Origin: Rickettsiella endosymbiont of Dermanyssus gallinae
Lineage (GTDB): Bacteria > Pseudomonadota > Gammaproteobacteria > Diplorickettsiales > Diplorickettsiaceae
Reading direction: 5' to 3'
Assembly (NCBI RefSeq): GCF_019285595.1
Contig: NZ_CP079094.1
Span: 1,601,001-1,665,000, forward strand
DNA length: 64,000 nt
Position numbers and translations under genes: made by a program. Below the pieces are notes generated by a model, which saw nothing but the letters and a program-made list of their open reading frames with translations, was not told where the DNA came from and searched no databases. Positions 18,087-28,518 of this stretch are shown here, in pieces. The number at the start of each line of letters is the position of its first letter. The stretch's first letter is position 1.

Positions 18087-20390
18087 TTACTCTACTGGCG
18101 CAGACTCCATAGGCTCCGCATAGCCACATTCTTTACGTGGGCATACTTTTTCTGTGCCCCGTCGCTTAGTTGTCTTAATTGTCATCACTGGCCACGCGCA
18201 ACGTGGACAAGCTTGCTCAACCGGTTCATTCCATACCGCATAGGTACAGGTTGGGTAAGTAGAACACGAATAAAAAATCTTACCGTAACGTGACTTTCGT
18301 TTCAGTAAGCTGCCTTTATGGCATTCAGGGCATTCAATGCCCGTATCCGCTGGTTTTTCCAAGGGCTCTATCTGTTTACATTTTGGATAATAACTACAAC
18401 CAATAAATTTACCGTAACGACCTATTTTAATATGTAACGCATGGCCACAATCGGGACAAACGCGCCCTTCTACGACTTCAGGTTCGCTCGCTGTTGTCAC
18501 TTCCCCTTCCATATTGCGTGTATAGTCACAATCTGGATAACCCGAACAACCAATAAAGCGGCCGCGTTTTCCTAAACGTATTGATAGCGGTTTAGCGCAT
18601 TTAGGACAGTTTTCATCTAAAGCTTCTTGTGTTACATCTTTACGCTGCACAGTTTCTTCTGTGGTCTCTACTAATGTTTTAAACGGCATCCAAAAATCCT
18701 TCAACAAAGGCACCCATTCTAGCTCGCCTCTGGAAATTTGATCCAGCTTATCTTCTAATCGTGCAGTAAAGTCATAATCGACATATTGCATAAAGTAACG
18801 CGTTAAAAACTTATTCACCACGCGTCCAACATCGGTGGGTTTAAAACGCTTTTGATCCAATATAACGTATTCGCGATTTTGCAACGTTGAAATAATAGGC
18901 ACATACGTGGAAGGACGACCAATATCCCGTTCTTCTAAGGCTTTAACTAAACTTGCTTCGCTATAGCGTGGCGGCGGTTCAGTAAAATGTTGATCCGCAC
19001 TGATGTCTATTAAATCAACAACATCACCTTCTTTCAGCGGCGGTAACATACTGCCTTCTTCATCCGATTTTGCTTTGCTTTCATCTTGGCTTTCAAGATA
19101 AACCGCCATAAAACCCGGATTAACGATGGTAGAACCATTCGCACGAAAACAATGATCTGAAGTATCCTTCGCTCTCAAATCCACAGCAACCGTATTAATC
19201 GTCGCATGGATCATCTGCGAAGCAACGGCACGCTTCCATATTAATTCGTAGAGCTTGCGCTGTTCAGGTGTTAAATGTGCTTTTATGTCTTCAGGTGCAT
19301 ATTCAACATGGGTAGGACGGATTGCTTCATGCGCTTCTTGTGCATTGCGGCTCTTAGTACGAAACTGACGTGGCGATTCAGGCACTTCGTTCTCGCCATA
19401 ACGTTGTACAATATATCCACGAATAGATTCTAAGGCTTCATTAGAAAGATGAACGGAATCGGTACGCATATAGGTAATCAACCCGACCGCGCCTTCACCT
19501 ACATCAATTCCTTCATAAAGTTGTTGCGCCAAACGCATCGTTCGCTGTGCCGTAAAACCCAGTTTACGCCCGGCTTCTTGTTGTAAAGTAGAGGTTGTAA
19601 AAGGAGCCGTTGGATTACGTTTGCGTTGTTTCTTTTCAACTTTTGTGACGAGCAAATGGCCTTGTGCTATTTTTTCCAAGGTGCTTTTTATTGTTTCTGC
19701 TTGAGTTTGCGTTGTGATACTAAACTGCTCAAGTTTCTCATTGTTATATTCGATCAAACGCGCAAAAAAATTCTGTTGTTCGGCCTGAGTATTCGCCGTC
19801 AGTGTCCAATATTCCTGTGTTTTAAACGCTTCTATTTCTTCTTCACGCTCAACAATTAAGCGTAGCGCAGGACTCTGTACACGCCCCGCAGACAATCCAC
19901 GACGTACTTTCTTCCAAAGTAGTGGCGATAGTGTAAAACCAACCAGATAGTCTAAAGCGCGGCGTGCTTGCTGCGCATTGACCAAATCCATCGCAATCTC
20001 ACGCGGATTCGCAACGGCCGCTTTAACAGCGGCCTTGGTGATCTCATGAAACACAACGCGATAGACGGGTTTATCGTTTAAGAGTTTTTTAGCTTTAAGG
20101 ATTTCATAAACATGCCAAGCAATAGCCTCACCCTCTCGATCAGGGTCAGTTGCTAGATAAAGTGCATCGGCTGCTTTGAAGGCCTTAACGATCATATCCA
20201 CATGCTTGGCATTCTTCTCGATAAGCGCATAGGTCATCGCGAAGTCATGCACTGGATCCACAGCCCCTTCTTTAGGGAGTAAATCACGGACGTGCCCATA
20301 AGAAGCGAGGACTTCGAAATCCTTACCTAAATATTTTTTAATTGTTTTAGCCTTTGCAGGCGATTCAACAATCAATAGATTCTTTGCCAT
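18087..20390 (-). CDS. topA: DNA topoisomerase I
   Basis: TopA relaxes negative supercoils. The 767-residue protein begins with the Toprim domain (LLIVESPAKAKTIKKYLG), with the acidic triad ATDPDREGEAIAWH near residue 107. The active-site Tyr lies in GLITYMRTDSVHLS near residue 300. Four zinc-ribbon-like modules follow at the C-terminus: CPKCAKPLSIRLG, CPDCGHALHIKIG, CPECHKGSLL and CPRCAWPVM, the last ending with CPRKECGYAEP. It lies 2 bases after dprA on the same strand, and dprA-topA pairing is common in proteobacteria, so the two are probably co-transcribed. Confidence 0.97.
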   Translation of the reverse strand: MAKNLLIVESPAKAKTIKKYLGKDFEVLASYGHVRDLLPKEGAVDPVHDFAMTYALIEKNAKHVDMIVKAFKAADALYLATDPDREGEAIAWHVYEILKAKKLLNDKPVYRVVFHEITKAAVKAAVANPREIAMDLVNAQQARRALDYLVGFTLSPLLWKKVRRGLSAGRVQSPALRLIVEREEEIEAFKTQEYWTLTANTQAEQQNFFARLIEYNNEKLEQFSITTQTQAETIKSTLEKIAQGHLLVTKVEKKQRKRNPTAPFTTSTLQQEAGRKLGFTAQRTMRLAQQLYEGIDVGEGAVGLITYMRTDSVHLSNEALESIRGYIVQRYGENEVPESPRQFRTKSRNAQEAHEAIRPTHVEYAPEDIKAHLTPEQRKLYELIWKRAVASQMIHATINTVAVDLRAKDTSDHCFRANGSTIVNPGFMAVYLESQDESKAKSDEEGSMLPPLKEGDVVDLIDISADQHFTEPPPRYSEASLVKALEERDIGRPSTYVPIISTLQNREYVILDQKRFKPTDVGRVVNKFLTRYFMQYVDYDFTARLEDKLDQISRGELEWVPLLKDFWMPFKTLVETTEETVQRKDVTQEALDENCPKCAKPLSIRLGKRGRFIGCSGYPDCDYTRNMEGEVTTASEPEVVEGRVCPDCGHALHIKIGRYGKFIGCSYYPKCKQIEPLEKPADTGIECPECHKGSLLKRKSRYGKIFYSCSTYPTCTYAVWNEPVEQACPRCAWPVMTIKTTKRRGTEKVCPRKECGYAEPMESAPVE

Positions 20391-20392
20391 AT

Positions 20393-21631
20393 TTATTTCC
20401 TCGCATAGCCCCCGGGGACCGCACTAATATAACCTTGTAACTCAAGTAAGGCTAAACGAGCAAGTAGCCTATCTGCCGTCAAGCCGGTTCGCATGACTAA
20501 ACTATCTATTGTCGTCGTTTCAAATCCCAGGCACTCTACAAGCTTTATATCGTCAGAATCAAGCCCAGGTTTTGAATCGGGTCGATCCGTTACTGTAAAA
20601 CTACCTTCTATAGGACCCATTGCCACATTAAACAAGCCCGTTGCAAAAGACAATCCAAGCAAAATATCATGACTACTTTCAACAAGGCTAGCGCCTTGCT
20701 TTAACAACGCATGGCAACCCCGACTCAAAGGATTAGCAATAGAGCCCGGCACAGCAAAAACCTCACGTCCTTGTTCCGCTGCATAACGTGCCGTAATTAA
20801 GGAACCACTTCTCATCGCCGCCTCAATAACAACAACGCCTACACTTAATCCACTAATAATCCGATTGCGGCGTGGAAAATGTTCTGTTCTTGGGGATACA
20901 TCGGGAAAAAATTCAGAAATAAGCGCGCCTCCTTTTTCTACAATCTGCAACGCTAATCCTCGATGGCAACGAGGATAAATTTGACCAATTCCGGAACCTA
21001 AAACAGCGATTGTTTTACCGCTTGCCGCTAAACACCCTTGATGGCTCGCGCCATCAATACCGCGTGCTAAACCACTCGTAACAACAAACCCTTGCTGGCT
21101 TAATTCACTTGCAAAGCTATGGGCTATTTCTAAACCTATTGGCGATGGTTGACGCGTACCCACAATAGCCAATTGATAATCTTTAAGGACAGAGACATCA
21201 CCTTCAACAAATAAAACTAAAGGTGGAGAGGCTACTTCACGTAGTAAGGGTGGATAAAGATCATTCTGCCAATGCAGAATATGCCGGCCCGGTTTTTCTC
21301 GCCAAGTGAGGCAAGCATCAACACGTTTCCAATCAGGTTTTTTTAACCCTGCTATTAAAGCGTTACTGATGCCTGCTGCAGATAATGCTTCGGGTGATGC
21401 TGAGAGTAATGCAGTAGGTGTTGAAAAAACAGCAAGTAATTTCAACACCGTTGCGAAACCACATTGTGGCACGGTGTAAACTGCCAACCAGTCTCGTAAG
21501 ATACTCTTCGCACTTGAATGTTTGTCTGCGTTCCCGCTCAACTCGCCATCCTCATGTATCTGTATACACTCCGGTGGCTTCGTTTTCGCGGCGCCTTGCC
21601 AAAAATCCAATTGCTGTGAGTACACATCCAT
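20393..21631 (-). CDS. dprA: DNA-protecting protein DprA with a repeat-encoded N-terminus
   Basis: DprA binds incoming single-stranded DNA and loads RecA. It is the cytosolic step of natural transformation. The Rossmann-like core is intact: LAIVGTRQPSPIGLE near residue 160, GLARGIDGASHQGCL near 193, and GSIANPLSRGCHALL near 295, followed by a winged-helix end. I choose ATG 21631 (AAAGG six bases upstream), giving 412 residues. Codons 4-43 come from a copy of the TATA-flanked repeat (21499-21624). Homology to normal DprA begins only at ILRDWLAVYTVP (residue 44). So the protein carries a ~40-residue foreign N-terminus in frame. The same segment ELSGNA-x2-xSSAKSI also begins the ThiY-like protein at 39378. 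Confidence 0.88.
   Translation of the reverse strand: MDVYSQQLDFWQGAAKTKPPECIQIHEDGELSGNADKHSSAKSILRDWLAVYTVPQCGFATVLKLLAVFSTPTALLSASPEALSAAGISNALIAGLKKPDWKRVDACLTWREKPGRHILHWQNDLYPPLLREVASPPLVLFVEGDVSVLKDYQLAIVGTRQPSPIGLEIAHSFASELSQQGFVVTSGLARGIDGASHQGCLAASGKTIAVLGSGIGQIYPRCHRGLALQIVEKGGALISEFFPDVSPRTEHFPRRNRIISGLSVGVVVIEAAMRSGSLITARYAAEQGREVFAVPGSIANPLSRGCHALLKQGASLVESSHDILLGLSFATGLFNVAMGPIEGSFTVTDRPDSKPGLDSDDIKLVECLGFETTTIDSLVMRTGLTADRLLARLALLELQGYISAVPGGYARK
21499..21624. repeat. TATA-flanked element, copy B, inside dprA
   Basis: A copy of the ~118-bp element (terminal GATACTCTTCGCACTTG on the left, TTGCTGTGAGTACA on the right) inserted just after codon 2-3 of dprA. Core sequence such as CGCGGCGCCTTGCC and CATCCTCATGTATC is shared with the copies at 30686-30811 and 39294-39419. 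The flanking TATA is degenerate here (TATC/TGTA). The insertion is read through in frame by dprA. Confidence 0.85.
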
Positions 21632-21698
21632 GAGAAACCTTTCCAAACGGGCTGTTATTTGGTTTATTGCCCTCGCATGACGCTACACAACGTTTTTA

Positions 21699-22226
21699 TT
21701 ATTTGTAACGTTTAATACTCGTCAAAATTTCTTCTTGGGCATATTTAACACCCTTCCACGCTTTCACTTTGGCCCATTTATTTTTCTCAAGATCTTTATA
21801 ATGCTCAAAAAAGTGCTTAATACTATCGGTTAATTGTGAAGGTAAATCTTCCCAGGTCTTTACCCCATGATAAAGTGTTGACAGCTTATCAATGGGAACC
21901 GCTAAAATCTTGGCATCAATACCCGATTCATCTTCCATTTCCAACATACCGACCGGTCTACAGGCAATGACACAGCCAATTAACAAAGGGAATGGTGCAA
22001 CAACCAACACATCCACGGGGTCCCCATCTTCTGACAAGGTTTGAGGTACATAACCATAGTTGCATGGATAGTACATTGCTGTGCCTAAGAATCGGTCTAC
22101 ACATAAAGCACCCGTCTCTTTATCAACCTCATATTTAATGGGATCACTGTGACTAGGAATTTCTATCACTACATTGATTTCATCCGGCGTTTTTTTACCT
22201 GGTCCAATTTTAACAAGCGCGCTCAT
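21699..22226 (-). CDS. ppa: Inorganic pyrophosphatase
   Basis: Family I soluble pyrophosphatase hydrolyses pyrophosphate to phosphate and so drives biosynthetic reactions. The 175-residue length is standard. The signature [13 protein letters not shown] near residue 66 contains the three metal-binding Asp residues, and the upstream [12 protein letters not shown] segment and the [13 protein letters not shown] end are typical. It is a single gene downstream of (on the minus strand, upstream in transcription to) dprA and divergent from hinT. Confidence 0.97.
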   Translation of the reverse strand: MSALVKIGPGKKTPDEINVVIEIPSHSDPIKYEVDKETGALCVDRFLGTAMYYPCNYGYVPQTLSEDGDPVDVLVVAPFPLLIGCVIACRPVGMLEMEDESGIDAKILAVPIDKLSTLYHGVKTWEDLPSQLTDSIKHFFEHYKDLEKNKWAKVKAWKGVKYAQEEILTSIKRYK

Positions 22227-22314
22227 TGTTTATATTTCCTAAAAGTTTCTTTTAAAGCATAATCATAACAAAATTGACACTTTAAACCATCCCAATCTTG
22301 GTCATAGGAAGCTT

Positions 22315-22656
22315 ATGGACTGTATTTTTTGTAAAATAATTAAGGGTGAATTGCCAACTGATAAAGTTTATGAAGATGAAAATATCCTAGCATTCAACGA
22401 TCTACATCCACGTGCACCTATTCATCAACTCATTGTTCCCAAAAAACATATCGCTACCTTAAACGATTTGACGGAAGAGGATACTGAGCTGGTTGGAACT
22501 ATGGTGCAAACAGCACGTCACTTAGCCGAAAAAGCAAATATTTCCCAATCAGGCTATCGTACCGTTTTCAATTGTAATAAGGATGGCGGGCAAGAGGTTT
22601 TCCATTTGCACTTACACCTCATAGGGGGACGCGCCCTACACTGGCCTCCCGGTTAG
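22315..22656 (+). CDS. hinT: HIT family nucleotide-binding hydrolase
   Basis: A 113-residue histidine triad protein. The N-terminal CIFCKIIKGELPTDKVYED and the C-terminal active site VFHLHLHLIGGRALHWPPG (the H-x-H-x-H-x-x motif at about 97-103) identify it as HinT/PKCI-type, a purine phosphoramidate hydrolase. It overlaps nothing and is divergent from ppa. The gene name is by family likeness. Confidence 0.92.
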   Translation: MDCIFCKIIKGELPTDKVYEDENILAFNDLHPRAPIHQLIVPKKHIATLNDLTEEDTELVGTMVQTARHLAEKANISQSGYRTVFNCNKDGGQEVFHLHLHLIGGRALHWPPG

Positions 22657-22757
22657 CGGATGCCTAAAGTACTTGCCAACCCAAGAGCGCTGTAGGTATA
22701 TTTCCGTATAAGAATAATTTATTCATATTTCTAAGAGAAAAAACGAGAGAAAAAGCG

Positions 22758-23318
22758 ATGGATCTAGTCACCCTTATTTTAGCTTGCAGTCTCTATGCAG
22801 ACAATACTGTCCCCTATGCCATGGTACAAGCAGGAAGTGGAAATAAGCCATTGTTCGTCACGGTGGATAAGCAATCTAAACAATTTAAAACAGAATCTGC
22901 AGCCATTGCTTATACCCAAGAAAAAATAGCACAAGGCAAAAAGGTTAATATTGGCTTAATGCAAATTTCCAGCCAATGGCTCCCAGAAGTGGGCGCTCAC
23001 GCAGCGGATTTATTCCGTCCCTGTAAAAATATGGTCATCGCCACGCAAATTATGAATAAGTTACGCCTACAATGTCAGACTTTAGCGGCGCATAATCCCA
23101 CACTCAACGTTCAAACGTGTATGCTATCGATGTATAAAACAGGAAATACACAAGCTGGAATCCCGTTTGCAAACACGGTGATTGCTTATGCGGACAATCA
23201 CCCTTTTTCTCCTTTAGCTGAAAAAGCACGTGACCCTGGCATGTTAGCCGCTGCCGCAAAACCCAAACCCGCTGCGCTAGCAGCGAATGCTAATACGGCG
23301 CCTAGTGAGGCTTCATAA
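22758..23318 (+). CDS. VirB1-like lytic transglycosylase fold protein, catalytic Glu apparently lost
   Basis: A 186-residue protein resembling VirB1/SLT-type lysozyme-fold proteins, which cut peptidoglycan for secretion or conjugation machines. The family motif NIGLMQISSQWL is at about residues 74-85, followed by CKNMVIATQIMNKL and a helix with CMLSMYKTGNTQAG. The segment that usually reads E-S-x-x-N-P-x-A here reads SLYADNTVPYAMV (residues 12-24), so the catalytic Glu is not visible. An Ala/Pro-rich C-terminus ends the protein. No obvious long signal peptide is seen; the first helix is short. It is an orphan, with no other type IV secretion gene nearby. It may be a structural or inactive paralogue. 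Confidence 0.65.
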   Translation: MDLVTLILACSLYADNTVPYAMVQAGSGNKPLFVTVDKQSKQFKTESAAIAYTQEKIAQGKKVNIGLMQISSQWLPEVGAHAADLFRPCKNMVIATQIMNKLRLQCQTLAAHNPTLNVQTCMLSMYKTGNTQAGIPFANTVIAYADNHPFSPLAEKARDPGMLAAAAKPKPAALAANANTAPSEAS

Positions 23319-23338
23319 AAAATGGGTGGTAATACATT

Positions 23339-23779
23339 ATGCCAAATGTTGATTTTTATTTATTAAATACCGCTAGCAAACAAGACAGCTACCGTTTTCT
23401 CTGTCGTTTAGTAGAAAAAGCCTACCAGCAGCAAAATCACGCTTATATCCACACCAGTTCTTTAGAAGAAGCGCAATGCCTAGATGACTTATTATGGACT
23501 TTTAGAGATATCAGTTTCATCCCACATCAGATAGGTGAGACAAGCGATGCCTTGTTTCCGCCTTCTATACTGATTGGTACCGACAAACCCAAACAACAAT
23601 CGGCGGATATTTTATTTAATCTTACACAAGAAGCACCACCCTTTTTCAGCCAATTTTCACGCATCATTGAAGTCGTATGCGAAGAAAAAGACCATAAAAT
23701 ACAAGCTCGTAAAAAATATAAGGTTTATAAAGAACAAAACTGCCCGTTAACAACACATAACATAAGCTTACCATGCTAG
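23339..23779 (+). CDS. holC: DNA polymerase III chi subunit
   Basis: The chi subunit links the clamp loader to single-strand-binding protein. The 146-residue protein has the usual features: VDFYLLNT at the N-terminus, [38 protein letters not shown], and [14 protein letters not shown]. The C-terminal ~20 residues are variable and basic. It overlaps valS by 7 bases (stop TAG inside ATGCTAG). holC-valS is a conserved gammaproteobacterial pair and supports the call. Confidence 0.9.
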   Translation: MPNVDFYLLNTASKQDSYRFLCRLVEKAYQQQNHAYIHTSSLEEAQCLDDLLWTFRDISFIPHQIGETSDALFPPSILIGTDKPKQQSADILFNLTQEAPPFFSQFSRIIEVVCEEKDHKIQARKKYKVYKEQNCPLTTHNISLPC

Positions 23780-26547
23780 ATAAAACCTATAACTCAAAAC
23801 AGATTGAAGCCACGTGGCGCGAACGTTGGGAAAATAACACGTATTTTCAACCGAGTGGAAAAGGAGAAGCGTACTGTATTGTGCTGCCTCCTCCGAATGT
23901 GACCGGTAGTCTACATATGGGGCATGGCTTTCAAGTCACATTAATGGATGCTTTGATCCGCTATCAGCGCATGTGCGGAAAAAATGTATTGTGGCAAGGC
24001 GGTACGGATCATGCCGGTATTGCCACACAAATGGTGGTAGAACGCCAACTATTGGCACAAGGAAAAACACGCCACGATTTAGGGCGAGAAAAATTTTTAG
24101 AATCTGTGTGGGAATGGAAAACCAAATCAGGCGGCATGATCACTCAGCAATTACGTTGCATGGGAGCATCCATTGATTGGTCGCGTGAACGTTTTACGCG
24201 TGATCCCGAATTTTCAACGGCTGTAGAAAAAGTATTCGTTGATTTATACCAAAAGGGCTTGATCTATAAAGGAAAACGCTTAGTCAATTGGGATCCACAA
24301 TTATTAACTGCTGTCTCTGATCTTGAAGTTATTAACCAAGAAGAACAAGGCAGCTTATGGACTATTCTTTATCCGCTTGCAGACTCACCTGATTTATTTT
24401 TATCCGTTGCTACAACGCGGCCAGAAACCTTATTAGGTGATGTGGCCGTTGCCGTCCACCCTGACGATCCACGCTTTCAAAAATTCATTGGAAAAAAATT
24501 ACAGCTTCCATTAAGCGATCGATTAATTCCTATTGTTGCAGATAACAGTGTCGATCCTGCCTTTGGTAGCGGCTGCGTTAAAATAACACCTGCACATGAC
24601 TTTAATGATTATGCCTTAGCACAACGCCATCATTTAGAAAGTATTAATATTTTTACGCCTAACGCACATCTCAATGAATCGGTCCCAAAATCTTATCAAG
24701 GACTGGAACGTTTTGAAGCACGACAAAGAATTGTCAAAGATTTAGAAGCCCTGGGATTATTAGAAAAAATAGAAGCGCATACCTTAAAAATTCCGCGCGG
24801 TGATCGTTCTGGCGTTATTATAGAACCCTATCTCACGGATCAATGGTTTATGTCTATGAAACCATTGGCAAAACCGGCGATCGATGCCATTCATAATGAA
24901 GAACTTGATTTTATCCCTGAAACCTGGCGAAAAGTTTCTTTACAGTGGCTAGAAAACATCGAAGATTGGTGTATTAGCCGACAACTTTGGTGGGGACATC
25001 GAATACCGGCTTGGTACGATGAAGAAGGCGAAATCTATGTAGGGCAGGATGAGGATAGCGTTCGAAAATATTATGCACTTCCTGATTCAATCGTACTTAA
25101 ACAAGATGAAGATGTGCTAGACACTTGGTTTTCATCCGCTTTATGGCCTTTTGTTACCCTAGGTTGGCCAACCTCAACGCAGGAGCTAAAAACTTTTTAT
25201 CCAACCAATGTGTTAGTAACAGGGTTTGATATCATTTTTTTCTGGGTGGTGCGCATGCTGATGATGGGCTTACACTTCATGGGTGAAGTCCCTTTTAAAC
25301 AGGTTTATGTTACCGGGCTCATCCGCGATCATGATGGACAGAAAATGTCGAAATCAAAAGGAAATGTCTTAGATCCACTCGATGTGACACAAGGTATTAG
25401 TTTAGAAGCATTAATCAAGAAACGTTGCCAAGGTCTGATGCAACCCCAAATGGCGAAAAAAATCGAACAGGCTACACGTCAACAATTCCCCAAAGGTATT
25501 GCTGCTTTTGGTATGGATGCATTGCGTTTTACTTATTGTGCGCTTGCTTCACCCACACGCGATATTCGTTTTGATTTAAATCGCACGGAAGGTTATCGCA
25601 ATTTTTGTAATAAACTGTGGAATGCCGCACGCTTTGTACTCATGCATACCGAAAATCAAACCGTTTGCAGTACACCGACTACCTTATCAATGCCAGTAAA
25701 CCGTGCTTTTCGCTCACAATTACAATCGACCACGGCGGCTATGCATGCCCATTTTCAAACCTATCGCTTTGATTTAATGGCACAGACCATCTACGAATTC
25801 GTTTGGAATGAATTTTGTGACTGGTATTTAGAATTAGCTAAGCCCATGTTACTCAAAACCGATGCGCCCGAAGCGCAACAAGAAACACGTGCTAATTTAA
25901 TCGAGATATTAGAAATCTGTTTACGCTTATTGCATCCTTTAATGCCCTTTATTACCGAAGAAATTTGGCAATCGATTGCGCCACTGGCTGGAAAAACCGG
26001 CGAAACAATCATGTTACAAGCGTATCCCCGCATTAATGAAGCGGAAAGAGATCCTTCTGCCGAAGAATCTTTAGCATGGATTAAGCAAGTGGTTACTACG
26101 ATACGTACACTTCGTAGCGAAATGGGCATAGCACCTGGAAAGAAAATTCCTTTATTATTAGCCAAAGGTAATGAAAACGATCGTGAAAATAGTGTGCTGT
26201 TTGCCGCGGATATTATCAACCTAGCTAAACTCAGCGATATAAGCTGGCTTAATGAACAAAAGGCAGCAGAAACAACGGGGCCTAGTACTATGGGCTTAGT
26301 CGGTACATTGGAAATATTAATTCCTATGGCTGGACTCATCGATACAAATGCAGAAATACAGCGCCTAGAAAAAGAAATTAATAAAATCGAACAAGAAATT
26401 GGGCGTGCGCAGTCTAAATTAAGCAACAAGGCGTTTATAAGCAATGCGCCATCCGAGATTGTTGAGCAAGAAAATAAACGCCTCAGTGATTTTACTGCCC
26501 AGCAGTTAAAGTTACGCGAACAATTACAAAGTTTACAAAAAATATAA
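23773..26547 (+). CDS. valS: Valyl-tRNA synthetase
   Basis: ValS charges tRNA-Val. The 924-residue protein carries the class I HIGH motif as [10 protein letters not shown] (about residue 45) and KMSKS as [11 protein letters not shown] (about 523). An editing (CP1) domain with [17 protein letters not shown] (about 215) lies between them. The C-terminal coiled-coil tRNA arm (about 855-924, [18 protein letters not shown]) is complete. It is translationally coupled to holC. Confidence 0.98.
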   Translation: MLDKTYNSKQIEATWRERWENNTYFQPSGKGEAYCIVLPPPNVTGSLHMGHGFQVTLMDALIRYQRMCGKNVLWQGGTDHAGIATQMVVERQLLAQGKTRHDLGREKFLESVWEWKTKSGGMITQQLRCMGASIDWSRERFTRDPEFSTAVEKVFVDLYQKGLIYKGKRLVNWDPQLLTAVSDLEVINQEEQGSLWTILYPLADSPDLFLSVATTRPETLLGDVAVAVHPDDPRFQKFIGKKLQLPLSDRLIPIVADNSVDPAFGSGCVKITPAHDFNDYALAQRHHLESINIFTPNAHLNESVPKSYQGLERFEARQRIVKDLEALGLLEKIEAHTLKIPRGDRSGVIIEPYLTDQWFMSMKPLAKPAIDAIHNEELDFIPETWRKVSLQWLENIEDWCISRQLWWGHRIPAWYDEEGEIYVGQDEDSVRKYYALPDSIVLKQDEDVLDTWFSSALWPFVTLGWPTSTQELKTFYPTNVLVTGFDIIFFWVVRMLMMGLHFMGEVPFKQVYVTGLIRDHDGQKMSKSKGNVLDPLDVTQGISLEALIKKRCQGLMQPQMAKKIEQATRQQFPKGIAAFGMDALRFTYCALASPTRDIRFDLNRTEGYRNFCNKLWNAARFVLMHTENQTVCSTPTTLSMPVNRAFRSQLQSTTAAMHAHFQTYRFDLMAQTIYEFVWNEFCDWYLELAKPMLLKTDAPEAQQETRANLIEILEICLRLLHPLMPFITEEIWQSIAPLAGKTGETIMLQAYPRINEAERDPSAEESLAWIKQVVTTIRTLRSEMGIAPGKKIPLLLAKGNENDRENSVLFAADIINLAKLSDISWLNEQKAAETTGPSTMGLVGTLEILIPMAGLIDTNAEIQRLEKEINKIEQEIGRAQSKLSNKAFISNAPSEIVEQENKRLSDFTAQQLKLREQLQSLQKI

Positions 26548-26613
26548 TCGCATTAGCTAGGATGAATACGCGGTACTATCCATTTTTGTTTCTTCATTTA
26601 TTAACTTTTATTT

Positions 26614-27333
26614 ATGCGTCAAATTATTTTAGATACCGAAACGACGGGTAGAGAAATCAGTGCTGGACACCGCGTGATTGAAATTGGCTGCCTTGAATTA
26701 ATCGATCGTCGATTAACAAAACAACATTTTCATTGTTATCTGAACCCAGGACGCGACAGCGAGGCAGGCGCACTGGCTGTGCATGGCTTAACCACCGAAT
26801 TTCTTCAAGACAAGCCCTTATTTTCATCCATCGTTGATGAATTATTAGCATTCATCAACGGCGCTGAGTTAATTATCCATAATGCACCGTTTGATCTTTC
26901 TTTTCTCGATAATGAAATACAATTAACCAAAAAAAATTACAAAAAAGTAACTCATTATTGCCAAGTATTGGATACACTGCCTTTAGCACGGCAACTTCAT
27001 CCCGGACAACGTAATAGTTTAGACGCCTTATGTAAACGTTATGAGATTGATAATTCTAAGCGTGATAAACACGGCGCGCTACTCGATGCTGAATTATTAG
27101 CGCGCGTTTATCTTGCGATGACCGGTGGCCAAACCAATCTATTTGACGATAATCAAATCACTAATCATCCACTCACCTCTACCAAAAATAAAAAGAGCGT
27201 TACTATGCACGAACTTCCTATCCTTCATGCCAATACAGAAGAGCTAAGCGAGCACCAACGCTGTTTATCAACGATTAATAAAACAGCAGGTCACTGCCTA
27301 TGGCTTAACAGTGATTCAAAGGATTTTCATTAA
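26614..27333 (+). CDS. dnaQ: DNA polymerase III epsilon subunit (proofreading exonuclease)
   Basis: DnaQ is the 3'-5' proofreading exonuclease of the replicative polymerase. The 239-residue protein has the DEDDh motifs: ILDTETTG (residues 5-12), IIHNAPFDLSFLD (about 88-100), and HGALLDAELLARVY (about 150-163) with the H-x-A-x3-D spacing. The C-terminal part for binding the alpha subunit is present. It ends directly before nhaA (start at the next base), so both are probably transcribed together. Confidence 0.95.
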   Translation: MRQIILDTETTGREISAGHRVIEIGCLELIDRRLTKQHFHCYLNPGRDSEAGALAVHGLTTEFLQDKPLFSSIVDELLAFINGAELIIHNAPFDLSFLDNEIQLTKKNYKKVTHYCQVLDTLPLARQLHPGQRNSLDALCKRYEIDNSKRDKHGALLDAELLARVYLAMTGGQTNLFDDNQITNHPLTSTKNKKSVTMHELPILHANTEELSEHQRCLSTINKTAGHCLWLNSDSKDFH

Positions 27334-28518
27334 ATGCGTAAGTTATTTAATCAGTTTACACAACTACAAACAGCCGGCGGAATACTTTTAGGTATTGCTA
27401 CACTGATTGCTTTATTTCTCGCCAACTCACCCTTAGAAAGCTATTACCAAAACCTATTACAGCTAACTCTCACTTTAGGAAACTTGCATCTCTCATTTTT
27501 GCACTTCGTTAACGATGGCTTAATGACTATTTTCTTTTTTTTAGTCAGTTTAGAAATAAAACGTGAGCTGATACAAGGTGAACTTAATAGCATCAATAAA
27601 GCGCTGTTACCTACGATGGCAGCTATTGGAGGGATGATAGTACCTGCATTTTTCTATTTACTCATTAATCATGGACACTCTGTAAACACACCGGGCTGGG
27701 CCATTCCAATGGCAACCGATATCGCTTTTTCCTTAGGCGTGCTCTCACTACTTAATAAAAAAATTCCTAATTCCTTAAAGATTTTTTTAACCGCCTTAGC
27801 CATTATCGACGATCTGGGCGCTATTCTTGTTATTGCAATTTTTTATACACAACAGATCGGTTGGCTTTACTTAATCCTTGCTTTTGCCTGCCTCATCGCT
27901 TTAATCGCGTTAAATTATTTTGATATTAATCGCTTTCTGCCCTATCTGCTATTCGCACTACCTTTATGGTTGTTTATTCTTAAATCTGGCGTGCATGCAA
28001 CCATTGCGGGTGTACTATTTGGCCTCACTATTCCATTGCGCAACAGCAAGCAACAACCGTCCTTATTAAACAAATTAGAACGTCAACTACACCCTTGGAT
28101 TGCTTACGCTATTTTGCCAGTTTTTGCCTTTGCTAATGCGGGTTTATCGTTTACTGGATTGCATTGGAAAACATTAGCGCATCCTTTACCGTTAGGCATT
28201 ATCGCTGGATTATTTCTTGGTAAACAGCTTGGAATTCTTAGTGCAAGTTGGTTAGCAGTAAAAGCCAAGTGGGCAAAATTACCCCATAAGGCAAACTGGC
28301 AACATATCTATGGCACTGCTTTAATTTGCGGTATTGGTTTCACCATGAGTTTGTTTATTGCTAATCTTGCTTTTTCTGATGGCGAGACTTCTTCTTTGGT
28401 ACGTCTAGGCGTTTTAAGTGGCTCTGCTTTATCAGGCATTCTTGGTTATTTCGTATTATTTTTTAGTAAAACAAAAAGTAAAATGGAGAACAGCGCTCAA
28501 GCTACGATCTTAAGCTAG
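27334..28518 (+). CDS. nhaA: Na+/H+ antiporter NhaA
   Basis: NhaA exports sodium in exchange for protons across the inner membrane. The 394-residue protein has about 12 hydrophobic helices. The paired Asp residues of transmembrane segment V are in [16 protein letters not shown] (about residues 152-167), and the segment [19 protein letters not shown] upstream contains the conserved Asp of helix IV. It directly follows dnaQ and converges with hemE, overlapping it by 4 bases. Confidence 0.96.
   Translation: MRKLFNQFTQLQTAGGILLGIATLIALFLANSPLESYYQNLLQLTLTLGNLHLSFLHFVNDGLMTIFFFLVSLEIKRELIQGELNSINKALLPTMAAIGGMIVPAFFYLLINHGHSVNTPGWAIPMATDIAFSLGVLSLLNKKIPNSLKIFLTALAIIDDLGAILVIAIFYTQQIGWLYLILAFACLIALIALNYFDINRFLPYLLFALPLWLFILKSGVHATIAGVLFGLTIPLRNSKQQPSLLNKLERQLHPWIAYAILPVFAFANAGLSFTGLHWKTLAHPLPLGIIAGLFLGKQLGILSASWLAVKAKWAKLPHKANWQHIYGTALICGIGFTMSLFIANLAFSDGETSSLVRLGVLSGSALSGILGYFVLFFSKTKSKMENSAQATILS

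Noticed and set aside
25791..26444. A 217-codon minus-strand frame
   Set aside because: It is antisense to the conserved C-terminal part of valS, with no ribosome binding site or recognisable family.
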